Shown here one piece after another: positions 1 to 7,270 of a DNA stretch of 64,000 nucleotides. The stretch is from Lawsonella sp012842085 (GTDB lineage Bacteria; Actinomycetota; Actinomycetes; Mycobacteriales; Mycobacteriaceae). Numbering within the stretch: position 1 is the stretch's first letter; each line of letters opens with the position of its first letter. The notes beneath the pieces were generated by a model. That model made no database searches. It was given only the letters and a program-made list of their open reading frames with translations, and was not told the DNA's origin. The stretch spans positions 620,001 through 684,000 of the forward strand of contig DAINXV010000001.1 of assembly GCA_036749735.1 (NCBI GenBank), given 5' to 3'. The translations under genes and the position numbers were made by a program.

Positions 1-839
1 TCCGCATTATTGCCCCCTATGCTTTTGGCATGGCGATTGTGGGCATTATGCAATCGCTGATGACGGCGAAACTGGTCGACGACATTACGGATGTGCACTC
101 CAATAAGACACGGGAAGCTTTCGGTTTAGGAGTTGCGAATATTCTTTCCGGGCTTTTCGGCGGCATGGGTGGTTGCGCCATGATTGGCCAAACCATGGTG
201 AACGTTAAACAGTCCCGTGCCCGGACCCGGCTGTCGACGCTGCTGTCGGGGGTGTTTCTGTTGATTCTGGTGCTGGCTGCCAGCAACTTGGTCGGTATGA
301 TTCCGATGGCGGCACTGGTGGCTGTCATGATGATGGTGGGGATTGGCACCATCAACTGGCGGTCCCTCCATCCGCGCACCCTCAAGTTCATGCCGCTGAG
401 TGAAACTGCAGTCATGCTGTTGACGATGGGAGGCACCCTCGCCACCCGCAACCTGGCGGTTGGTGTGGTGTTGGGCGTGTTGGCCGCGATGATTAGTTTC
501 GCCCGGCGCGTCGCCCACGTGGTCACCATCAAAAAGGTGGCGGAGTTGGACACCACCAACGATGGCACTATCGACACCCGCACCTACCGGGTGTATGGCC
601 AACTGTTTTGGGCATCCTCCAACGACCTGGTGTACCAGTTCGACTACAACGACACGGCAGACCACATCATTATTGACATGTCCCACGCGGGAGTGTGGGA
701 TGCGTCCACGGTGGCCACACTTGACGCCATTCGCAGCAAGTATGAAGAGCGCGGCAAGAAAGTGTCTATTACCGGTTTGCAGGGTCCCAGCCAGATGCGA
801 CTGCATGCCCTCTCCGGTAAACTAGATTTCGTGCAGTAG
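1..839 (+). CDS. SulP-family anion transporter with STAS domain, 3' part (5' end outside window)
   Basis: The frame is open from the first base, so the start lies upstream of the window. The visible ~278 residues begin in the conserved SulP membrane core (glycine-rich NILSGLFGGMGGCAMIGQT, then several hydrophobic helices) and end in a cytoplasmic STAS domain (about residues 170-270, with DHIIIDMSHAGVWDASTVATLD). SulP proteins are secondary transporters of sulfate, bicarbonate or other anions; the substrate cannot be told from this part. It converges on the trp operon and shares a short hairpin with it. No sulfur or carbonic anhydrase gene is next to it, so the context does not help choose between sulfate and bicarbonate. 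Confidence 0.85.
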   Translation, partial: RIIAPYAFGMAIVGIMQSLMTAKLVDDITDVHSNKTREAFGLGVANILSGLFGGMGGCAMIGQTMVNVKQSRARTRLSTLLSGVFLLILVLAASNLVGMIPMAALVAVMMMVGIGTINWRSLHPRTLKFMPLSETAVMLLTMGGTLATRNLAVGVVLGVLAAMISFARRVAHVVTIKKVAELDTTNDGTIDTRTYRVYGQLFWASSNDLVYQFDYNDTADHIIIDMSHAGVWDASTVATLDAIRSKYEERGKKVSITGLQGPSQMRLHALSGKLDFVQ

Positions 840-844
840 ACGGT

Positions 845-872
845 ACGGGGTGCCGGCCAGCAGCTACCCCGT
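845..872. terminator. Short hairpin between convergent SulP and trpA genes
   Basis: Arms ACGGGGT (845-851) and ACCCCGT (866-872) flank a 14-nt loop that itself holds GCCGGC. It fills the gap between the two convergent stop codons and reaches into the trpA stop. There is no U-run on either side, so it is at best a weak bidirectional terminator. Confidence 0.4.
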
Positions 873-1717
873 TACTGGTCCAGCCCAGCGCGCAGTTCAG
901 CAATGTACTGTTTGACGGGCTCCACCGCGTTTTCGCCGTGTTCCGCGACGATCTCCATGATCGCGGAGCCAATAATGGCGCCGTCAGCCACCTCTGCCAT
1001 ATCGTGGGCCTGCTCCGGGGTACTGATTCCGAAGCCGATAGCAACCGGAGTGTCCGTGTATTCCCGCACCTGCTCCACGATCTTGGCGGCGTTGGTTTTG
1101 ATTTCACTCCGCACGCCGGTCACCCCGAGGGACGACACCAGGTAGATGAAACCCTTGGAACCGGGGGCAATGAGGGACACTCGCTTGGTGGAGGTGGGAG
1201 CCAACATGGAGATGAAGGCAACACCGTACTTGTCGGCGACGTCCCGCACCTCGTGGCTCTCCTCGTGGGAAATATCGGCCAAGATAATGCCAGCAATACC
1301 CAGCTCAGCACAGCGAGCGAAGAATTTCTCCATTCCGTAGCGCAGCAGCGGGTTCATGTATCCCATGAACACTAGCGGTACGTTGGACTTTTCGCGCACT
1401 TCGGCCACCATGTCGAAAATCTGGTCCATGGTGATGCCGTTGGCGAGAGCCCGCAGGCTAGCCTCCTGAATGACGGGGCCTTCCGCAACCGGATCGGAGA
1501 ACGGAATACCCAGCTCGATCAGGTCGCAGCCGGATTCGGCCATCCCGAGCACAATGTCCCGAGTGGTGGCCAGGTTGGGGTCGCCGGCGGTGAGGAAACC
1601 GATGAGGGCTTTGCGGTCGGCGAAAGCGGAGGCGATGGTGGGTTCCACCGGAGCGACCGCCGCGGAAGAGGTGTTTGCAGTGGTATGTGCAGAGTTGTTT
1701 GCAGTGTTGTTAGTCAT
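872..1717 (-). CDS. trpA: Tryptophan synthase alpha chain
   Basis: TrpA cleaves indole-3-glycerol phosphate to indole and glyceraldehyde-3-phosphate and channels indole to TrpB. The 281-residue protein has the TIM-barrel signatures FLTAGDPN, the catalytic Glu in LIELGIPFSDP, the loop Asp in ILADISHEE, and the phosphate-binding GFGIST and GAIIGSAI. The ATG at 1717 overlaps the end of trpCB by 8 bp and has GGGGAG nine bases upstream; a longer reading from 1753 lies entirely inside trpCB and is less likely. The N-terminal ~25 residues are an Asn/Thr/Ala-rich extension. It is the last gene of the operon. The alpha subunit must dock on a TrpB domain that is covalently joined to TrpC. Confidence 0.96.
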   Translation of the reverse strand: MTNNTANNSAHTTANTSSAAVAPVEPTIASAFADRKALIGFLTAGDPNLATTRDIVLGMAESGCDLIELGIPFSDPVAEGPVIQEASLRALANGITMDQIFDMVAEVREKSNVPLVFMGYMNPLLRYGMEKFFARCAELGIAGIILADISHEESHEVRDVADKYGVAFISMLAPTSTKRVSLIAPGSKGFIYLVSSLGVTGVRSEIKTNAAKIVEQVREYTDTPVAIGFGISTPEQAHDMAEVADGAIIGSAIMEIVAEHGENAVEPVKQYIAELRAGLDQ

Positions 1718-3734
1718 GGATTTCCACTCCCCGGTAGCGGGCGATAGCAGCAACGTCTTTGTCTCCGCGGCCGGACAGGCACACGATGATGGATTCGCTG
1801 GGGTCTAGTTGAGGGGCAAGTTTGCGGGCGTGCGCAATGGCGTGTGAGGACTCGATGGCTGGAATGATGCCTTCCACGCGGCTCAAGTACTCGAACGCTG
1901 CGACCGCCTCGTCGTCGGTGACGGGCACATATTCGGCGCGACCGGAGTCCCGCAGGTAGGCGTGCTCGGGGCCGACACCCGGGTAGTCGAGGCCGGCGGA
2001 GATGGAGTACACCTGGTCGATTTGGCCTTCCTCGTTTTGGCAGAAGTAGGACTTCATGCCGTGGAAGACCCCGACTTCGCCCTTCGACATGGTGGCGGCG
2101 TGCTTCCCACTGTCCAGGCCACGGCCGGCGGCTTCACAGCCGATGAGGCGTACATCCTGGTCCGGAATGAAGTGGTAGAACATGCCAATGGCGTTGGATC
2201 CACCACCAATGCAGGCCATCACTGCAGCCGGCAGTTTGCCGTCAATGTCCAGAATCTGTTTGCGTGCTTCCTTGGAGATGACGGACTGGAAGTCACGCAC
2301 CATCATGGGGAACGGGTGCGGGCCCATGACGGAACCCAGGCAGTAGTGGGTGTCGTCAATGCGGGCAACCCATTCGCGCATGGCGGCGTTGACGGCATCC
2401 TTCAACACCTGGGAGCCTTCCTCCACCGCATGCACTTTGGCGCCCAGCAGTTCCATACGGAACACGTTGAGGGCTTGACGTTCGGTGTCCTCTTTACCCA
2501 TGAAGATTTCGCACTCGAGCCCAAGCAGTGCGGCGGCGGTGGCGGTGGCCACACCGTGCTGGCCGGCACCGGTTTCCGCAATGAGGCGGGTTTTGCCGCG
2601 CTTCTTCGCCAGCAGCGCCTGGCCCAGCACGTTGTTGATCTTGTGGGATCCGGTGTGGTTCAAGTCTTCGCGCTTCAAGTAGATCTTGGCGCCACCCAGG
2701 TCCTCCGTCATCTTCTCAGCGAAGTAGAGGCCGGAGGGGCGACCCGCATAGTTTTCTAGCAGGTAGTCGAGTTCGTCTCGACAATCCGGGTCGGCCATGA
2801 ACTTACTGTAGGAGTCCTCCAGGTCGTGGAGTTCCTGCATGAGGGTTTCGGAAATGTACTGGCCGCCGAAGTCGCCGAAGCGTCCCCGGTGGGCAGGGTT
2901 GGTGGGGTCGCCTTCGGCGCGCTGTTTGGTGCCGGCGGCGAAGTTGCGAACAGTGACGACGCGGTCCTCGGCGCGCATGAAAGCTTCGCCGATGAGGGCT
3001 GCGTCAACCCCGATTTCTTCGAGGGTGAGAATGTCGTCGGTGTCCTGCACCCCCGACTCGGCAACGAGGAGAACATCCGCGGGGATGAGTTCCCGGAGCC
3101 GGCGGGTGGTGTCGAAGTCCACTTCAAAGTTGTGGAGGTTGCGGTTGTTGACGCCGATAATACGGGCACCAGCGGCGACGGCGCGCATCACTTCATCTTC
3201 GGTGTGGGCTTCCACCAGGGCGTCCAGGCCCAGCCGGTAGGTGAGTTCGATCTTGTGGCGCAGGTCGTTGTCATCCAGGATGGAGACGATCAACAGGACT
3301 GCGGAGGCACCGAGGGTGGCGGCCTGGTAGATCTGCAGGTCGTCCAGGATGAAGTCCTTGCAGAGGACGGGGATGCCATTGATGCCCGGGTCGGCGGCAA
3401 TGTCGCGCAGGTAGTCGGTGCTGCCCTGGAAGAATTCGGGTTCGGTGAGCACGCTGATGCCGCGCACGCCAGCGTCCGCATAGTCGCGGGCAATCTGCTG
3501 GTACGGGAAGTCGGCGCTGATTACCCCTTTGCTGGGGCTGGCCTTTTTCACTTCCGCAATAATGCTGACACCGGAGGCGTCCAGGCCACGGTAGAAGACA
3601 CCGTCACGGCCCTGTTTCCGCCGTTCGGCAGCAACCTTTTCGGCCTGCTCTTTAAGTGCGGCGATGTCGGTGGTGGCGCGGAGTTCATCTACCCGGGTGC
3701 GGGTGGCCGCCACAATATTGTCTAAGATTGTCAT
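1710..3734 (-). CDS. trpCB: Fused indole-3-glycerol-phosphate synthase / tryptophan synthase beta chain (TrpC-TrpB)
   Basis: One uninterrupted 674-residue frame carries two enzymes. Residues 1-~266 are TrpC (IGPS): IIAEVKKASPSKG with catalytic E61 and K63, VLCKDFILDD, VEAHTEDEV, GVNNRNL and AESGV. After a linker of about 17 residues, residues ~284-674 are TrpB: GDFGGQYI, the PLP lysine K365 in HTGSHKINN, ETGAGQHGVA, the phosphate-binding GGGSNAIG and the closing CLSGRGDKD. TrpC makes indole-3-glycerol phosphate and TrpA/TrpB convert it to Trp, so the fusion joins two enzymes of consecutive steps. The ATG at 3734 has AGGA seven bases upstream. No TrpF domain or gene is present in the operon; actinobacteria often use the bifunctional isomerase PriA for that step (inference). 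Both domains look complete. Confidence 0.96.
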   Translation of the reverse strand: MTILDNIVAATRTRVDELRATTDIAALKEQAEKVAAERRKQGRDGVFYRGLDASGVSIIAEVKKASPSKGVISADFPYQQIARDYADAGVRGISVLTEPEFFQGSTDYLRDIAADPGINGIPVLCKDFILDDLQIYQAATLGASAVLLIVSILDDNDLRHKIELTYRLGLDALVEAHTEDEVMRAVAAGARIIGVNNRNLHNFEVDFDTTRRLRELIPADVLLVAESGVQDTDDILTLEEIGVDAALIGEAFMRAEDRVVTVRNFAAGTKQRAEGDPTNPAHRGRFGDFGGQYISETLMQELHDLEDSYSKFMADPDCRDELDYLLENYAGRPSGLYFAEKMTEDLGGAKIYLKREDLNHTGSHKINNVLGQALLAKKRGKTRLIAETGAGQHGVATATAAALLGLECEIFMGKEDTERQALNVFRMELLGAKVHAVEEGSQVLKDAVNAAMREWVARIDDTHYCLGSVMGPHPFPMMVRDFQSVISKEARKQILDIDGKLPAAVMACIGGGSNAIGMFYHFIPDQDVRLIGCEAAGRGLDSGKHAATMSKGEVGVFHGMKSYFCQNEEGQIDQVYSISAGLDYPGVGPEHAYLRDSGRAEYVPVTDDEAVAAFEYLSRVEGIIPAIESSHAIAHARKLAPQLDPSESIIVCLSGRGDKDVAAIARYRGVEIHD

Positions 3735-3743
3735 TCTTTGTTC

Positions 3744-4790
3744 CTACTCCGTCTTTCCGTCCAGGGCTGAAAGTTCAGCATCTACTTTATTCGTTGCGGC
3801 AATGAATGCTTCCATCTTGGCCTTTGCTTTTCCGGAGTCCAGCAATTCGGCGGCCAATTCAGCTGCGGTGTGCAGGGTGGTTCCCTGCTTTGCCAAGTAG
3901 ATTCCGGCTGCGGCATTCATAATCACAGTATCCCGTTTGGGGCCTTTTTGGCCATCCAGGATGGCGCGGGTGATGACCGCATTCTCGTGCGGGTTTCCAC
4001 CGACCAGGTCGCGTTTCTCGGCCCGTTCAAACCCGAACTCTTCCGGGGTGAGGATGTACTCCGTGAAAACACCGTTGATGCATTCGCAGCACACAGTGTC
4101 GGCGGAGGACGTAATCTCGTCCAATCCATCCTTCGAATACACCACCATGTTGCGGCGCACCCCTAGGTTGTAGAGCACCTCAGAGAGGGGACGCACCAGT
4201 TCTTCGCTGTAGACCCCCAGCACCTGCATGGAGGCTGCAGCCGGGTTGGTGAGTGGCCCCAGAAGGTTGAAAATGGTGCGAATGCCGAGCTCTTTGCGCA
4301 CTGGCGCCACGTGCTTCATGGCGCTGTGGTAGCGCTGCGCGAAGAAGAACGCCATATTAATGTCCTCCAGCATTTTCCTGTTGCCCTCAGGGCTAATGTC
4401 GAGTTTCGCCCCCAGTGCTTCCAAGCAGTCGGCTGCCCCCGATTTGGAGGAGGCGGAGCGGTTGCCGTGTTTGGCGACGGGCACATCCGCGGCTGCGATT
4501 ACGAAGCCGGAGGTGGTGGAAATATTGAAGGAGAAGGCTTTATCTCCGCCGGTTCCTACAATCTCCAACAGGTTAGGGGGTGCGTCCACCACGGCGCCAT
4601 GGGCACGCATGGATTCGGCGGCGGCCGTAATTTCGGTGACCGTCTCCCCCTTAATAGTGAGGGCGGTGAGGACGGCTGCCTTCATGACGTCGCTGGCCTT
4701 GCCGGTCATTATTTCGTCCATCATGGCGCGCATGGTGGAGGCGGGAAGGTCCTTCCCCAGTACTAGTTCGTTGAGTGCGTCTTTAATCAT
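3744..4790 (-). CDS. trpD: Anthranilate phosphoribosyltransferase
   Basis: TrpD transfers phosphoribose from PRPP to anthranilate, the second step of tryptophan synthesis. The 348 residues match the family length. Visible signatures are the PRPP-binding glycine loop EIVGTGGDK, the anthranilate-site KHGNRSASS, and the LGPLTNPA stretch. The ATG at 4790 has AGGAG six bases upstream and overlaps the end of trpG by 8 bp, so the two are probably translationally coupled. TrpG and TrpD are separate proteins here, unlike the TrpGD fusion of enteric bacteria. trpCB follows after 9 bp. Confidence 0.96.
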   Translation of the reverse strand: MIKDALNELVLGKDLPASTMRAMMDEIMTGKASDVMKAAVLTALTIKGETVTEITAAAESMRAHGAVVDAPPNLLEIVGTGGDKAFSFNISTTSGFVIAAADVPVAKHGNRSASSKSGAADCLEALGAKLDISPEGNRKMLEDINMAFFFAQRYHSAMKHVAPVRKELGIRTIFNLLGPLTNPAAASMQVLGVYSEELVRPLSEVLYNLGVRRNMVVYSKDGLDEITSSADTVCCECINGVFTEYILTPEEFGFERAEKRDLVGGNPHENAVITRAILDGQKGPKRDTVIMNAAAGIYLAKQGTTLHTAAELAAELLDSGKAKAKMEAFIAATNKVDAELSALDGKTE

Positions 4791-5355
4791 GAAGTGCTCC
4801 TGCTAAAAAGTTGTCGATCATATGCTGACCGTGTGGTGTGAGAATCGATTCGGGGTGGAATTGGACGCCATAGGTGGGGGCGTTGCGGTGGGTGACGGCC
4901 ATAATGGTGCCGTCGTCGGCGTGGGCTGTGACAAGCAGTTCTTCCGGCATAGTGGCCGGATCTGCCACCAACGAGTGGTAGCGGGCGACGGTGATGCGGC
5001 TGGGGAGCCCCTGGAAAAGTGCATCGGTGGGGTCGATGGTGATGTCGGAGCTTTTGCCGTGCATGAGTTCGGGGGCGTAGGTGACGGTGGCGCCGAAAGC
5101 CTGGCAGAGTGCTTGGTGTCCGAGGCACACCCCCAGGATGGGATATTCGCCGGTGAGGTCACGCATCACATCCAGGCAGATACCCGCATCGTCGGGGCGG
5201 CCGGGTCCGGGCGAAAGAATAATCGCTTCCGGGTTGAGGCTGCGGATGCCCGCGATATCGATGGCATCGTTGCGCAGTACAGTCACCTGGGAGCCAGCTA
5301 GCTGGTGGTAGAGGTTGTAGGTGAAGGAATCAAAGTTGTCGATGAGCAGAATCAT
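4783..5355 (-). CDS. trpG: Anthranilate synthase component II (glutamine amidotransferase)
   Basis: TrpG supplies ammonia from glutamine to TrpE. The 190-residue protein starts MILLIDNFDSFTYNL, the usual start of the family, at an ATG at 5355, five bases after the trpE stop. The upstream extension of the same frame overlaps trpE and is not protein-like. The class I amidotransferase triad is visible: Cys in GVCLGHQALCQAFG and His/Glu in VQFHPESI. A HGKSS motif typical of anthranilate synthase partners is also present. The gene overlaps trpD by 8 bp. Confidence 0.95.
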   Translation of the reverse strand: MILLIDNFDSFTYNLYHQLAGSQVTVLRNDAIDIAGIRSLNPEAIILSPGPGRPDDAGICLDVMRDLTGEYPILGVCLGHQALCQAFGATVTYAPELMHGKSSDITIDPTDALFQGLPSRITVARYHSLVADPATMPEELLVTAHADDGTIMAVTHRNAPTYGVQFHPESILTPHGQHMIDNFLAGALHD

Positions 5356-5360
5356 GCGAA

Positions 5361-6896
5361 TCACTTCCCTGCCCGGCGCAACAGCCCACCGTTGGCCTGC
5401 TGCAGGGCCTCCACGACGGCTTTCGCCTTGTTGATGGTTTCTTGGTACTCGTTGGTGGGGATGGAGTCGGCCACAATGCCGGCACCTGCGCGGACAGCAA
5501 CCTGGTCGCCGCGTTTGTAGGCGAAGCGGATGGCGATGCACATGTCCATGTTGCCGGTGAAGTCGATGTAGCCGAGGGCACCTCCATAGATGCCCCGGCG
5601 GCCGCCCTCCAGGTCGTCAATAATTTCGGCGGCCCGGATTTTGGGTGCGCCGGAAAGCGTCCCGGCGGGGAGCACCGACCCCACTGCGTCCACCACGTTG
5701 GCGTCTGGGGCGAGCTGGGCTTGTACCACCGACCCCAGGTGCATGACGTGGCTGTAGCGGTGGACCTGTGCCAGCTCCGTCACCTCCACTGTGCCGGGGG
5801 CGGCGAAACGTCCCAGGTCGTTGCGACCCAAGTCCACCAGCATGTGATGTTCGGCCAGTTCCTTCGGGTCGGCCAGCAGATCAGCTTCCAGCTCGGCATC
5901 CTCGGAGGTGGTGGTGCCGCGCGGGCGGGTGCCAGCGAGCGGGAAAGTTTTCGCAACGCCGTCCTGCACCGAGATGAGGGTTTCGGGACTTGCCCCCACC
6001 AGTTCCACATCGGGGCTGGTGAAGAAAAACATGTAAGGGCTGGGGTTGGTGGTGCGGAGCACCCGGTAGGTGTCGTAGAGAGAGCCGCTGGCGCGGGTGC
6101 GGAACCGGTTGGAGAGCACCACCTGGAAAATATCCCCCTCCACAATGTGCTCCTGGGCGCGTTGCACCATGCGGGTAAATTCGGCTTCGTCTTTATCAGG
6201 GGTAAGTTCGCCCGCTAGACGGAGTGGCTCGATGGGGGCGGTGCGGGTGCTGAAGACCAGGTCCTCCATCTGGTCCAGTACATGCTCCCCGGCGGTGCGG
6301 GCGGCGTCCGAAACGGTGAGGGTGGTGTCGTCCGCGGCCGACACATTGGCGACCGGCACATTAGTGATGAGGAGGAGCTGCTCGGTGAGGTGGTCGAAGC
6401 AGATGACGTTTTCGAAGAGCATCAGGTCGAGGTCGTTGAAGTGTTCGTCATCCGCGCCGTGGAGATGGAGGGCAGGCTCCGAGATGGCGAAATAATCGTA
6501 GGCCAGGTAGCCCACCAGACCACCGGTGAACGGGGGCAGGTCGGGATCCCGGGGGCTTCGGTATTTGTCCACGATGCTCTCGATGACATCGCGGGGGTGC
6601 TCCTCCGTCACCTGCCGCACTTCCCCGTTCGCATCCATGATGGTGACGGTGGTGCCACGGGCGGTGACGGTGAGGGTGGGTTGGTAGCCCAGGAACGTGT
6701 AGCGGCCGCGGTGCTGCGGGTCGGCCAGCGACTCCAGCAGAAAACAGCGGGGATGTTTTTCCTGCAGTGTGGCCAACAGTTGAATGGGGTTGGTGTGGTC
6801 GCTGTAGAGGCGGCGCACCAGTGGCAGGCGCCGGTAAGGGCGGCCACTGTGGGGCTGGTGCTGGCGCGGGGATTGGGTTTGGGGACTGGTTGTCAT
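5361..6896 (-). CDS. trpE: Anthranilate synthase component I
   Basis: TrpE converts chorismate and ammonia to anthranilate, the committed and feedback-controlled step. The 511 residues include the LLES element (53-56) that binds inhibitory Trp in characterised TrpE proteins, so feedback inhibition is expected. The chorismate-binding domain shows SNRF, FPLAGTRPRG, DLGRNDLG, LSGAPKIRA and GGALGYI. The first ~25 residues are Gln/Pro-rich and poorly conserved. ATG at 6896 is preceded by AGGA. It is the first structural gene of the operon; the 243 bp between it and the end of the putative leader peptide hold possible RNA secondary structure. Confidence 0.96.
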   Translation of the reverse strand: MTTSPQTQSPRQHQPHSGRPYRRLPLVRRLYSDHTNPIQLLATLQEKHPRCFLLESLADPQHRGRYTFLGYQPTLTVTARGTTVTIMDANGEVRQVTEEHPRDVIESIVDKYRSPRDPDLPPFTGGLVGYLAYDYFAISEPALHLHGADDEHFNDLDLMLFENVICFDHLTEQLLLITNVPVANVSAADDTTLTVSDAARTAGEHVLDQMEDLVFSTRTAPIEPLRLAGELTPDKDEAEFTRMVQRAQEHIVEGDIFQVVLSNRFRTRASGSLYDTYRVLRTTNPSPYMFFFTSPDVELVGASPETLISVQDGVAKTFPLAGTRPRGTTTSEDAELEADLLADPKELAEHHMLVDLGRNDLGRFAAPGTVEVTELAQVHRYSHVMHLGSVVQAQLAPDANVVDAVGSVLPAGTLSGAPKIRAAEIIDDLEGGRRGIYGGALGYIDFTGNMDMCIAIRFAYKRGDQVAVRAGAGIVADSIPTNEYQETINKAKAVVEALQQANGGLLRRAGK

Positions 6897-6907
6897 GGGG
6901 ATCCTGT

Positions 6908-6949
6908 CTGGTGAGTCTCGGAGGGGACTGCGGCAGGAGGCTTCACCAG
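6908..6949 (-). promoter_or_regulatory. Hairpin just upstream of the trpE ribosome-binding site
   Basis: Arms CTGGTGA (6908-6914) and TCACCAG (6943-6949) are perfectly complementary, with a 28-nt loop, and end a few bases before the trpE AGGA. It could act in leader control of trpE translation. It has no U-run, so it is not an intrinsic terminator, and a 7-bp stem may be chance. Confidence 0.3.
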
Positions 6950-7139
6950 TGGCGCTTACGCAGGGGCCGAGGCAGACGACACACTACGAGCGTTATGGAA
7001 GTGATGCGGAAATACGGGTTACCTGAAGAAAAGGGGGTATCCGTGGAAGAAGCCGGGCCGCGGGATTGAGGCTCTGCCGATAAGACAGACGGAAAGCGGA
7101 ACAACCGGGAAAAAGAGGCGAAGTGCTTATCCGTTGCGT

Positions 7140-7229
7140 CTAGGCAGAAAGGAAGCTACCGCGCCATCGCCAACTGGACATGGCAAAGCCGCAGGTGTGG
7201 GCGTTGAAAAGTCCAAAGGCGTTAGTCAT
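7140..7229 (-). CDS. trpL: Putative leaderless tryptophan leader peptide (TrpL), 29 aa
   Basis: A 29-codon frame starts at ATG 7229 and ends with TAG at 7140-7142. Its C-terminal half reads MSSWRWRGSFLSA, with two Trp codons separated by one Arg, the arrangement expected where a ribosome would stall under Trp starvation. A good promoter (-35 TTGCCA, -10 TAAGAT) ends seven bases before the ATG, so transcription should begin at or next to it and the mRNA would be leaderless. That fits the lack of a Shine-Dalgarno sequence. It lies 243 bp upstream of trpE on the same strand. I could not identify a definite terminator/antiterminator pair; GATAAG/CTTATC and ACGGA/TCCGT pairings downstream are mutually exclusive and suggestive. 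A shorter start at the internal ATG (7181) would also hold both Trp codons. Confidence 0.5.
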   Translation of the reverse strand: MTNAFGLFNAHTCGFAMSSWRWRGSFLSA

Positions 7230-7236
7230 ACCGATG

Positions 7237-7266
7237 ATCTTAAAGTAAAACTGCGAAACTTGGCAA
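7237..7266 (-). promoter_or_regulatory. Promoter of the trp operon
   Basis: On the minus strand TTGCCA (7261-7266, 5/6 to TTGACA) and TAAGAT (7237-7242, 4/6 to TATAAT) are 18 bp apart. The -35 begins four bases after the stop codon of the upstream acyltransferase, and the -10 ends seven bases before the leader-peptide ATG. Confidence 0.55.
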
Positions 7267-7270
7267 GGGG

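Noticed and set aside
126..806. Long minus-strand frame inside the SulP gene and similar opposite-strand frames throughout
   Set aside because: They shadow clear genes, are His/Arg/Pro-rich, and lack SD sequences and family motifs.
6897..7139. Classical Rho-independent attenuator in the trp leader
   Set aside because: Several short complementary segments exist, but none makes a stable stem followed by a U-run.
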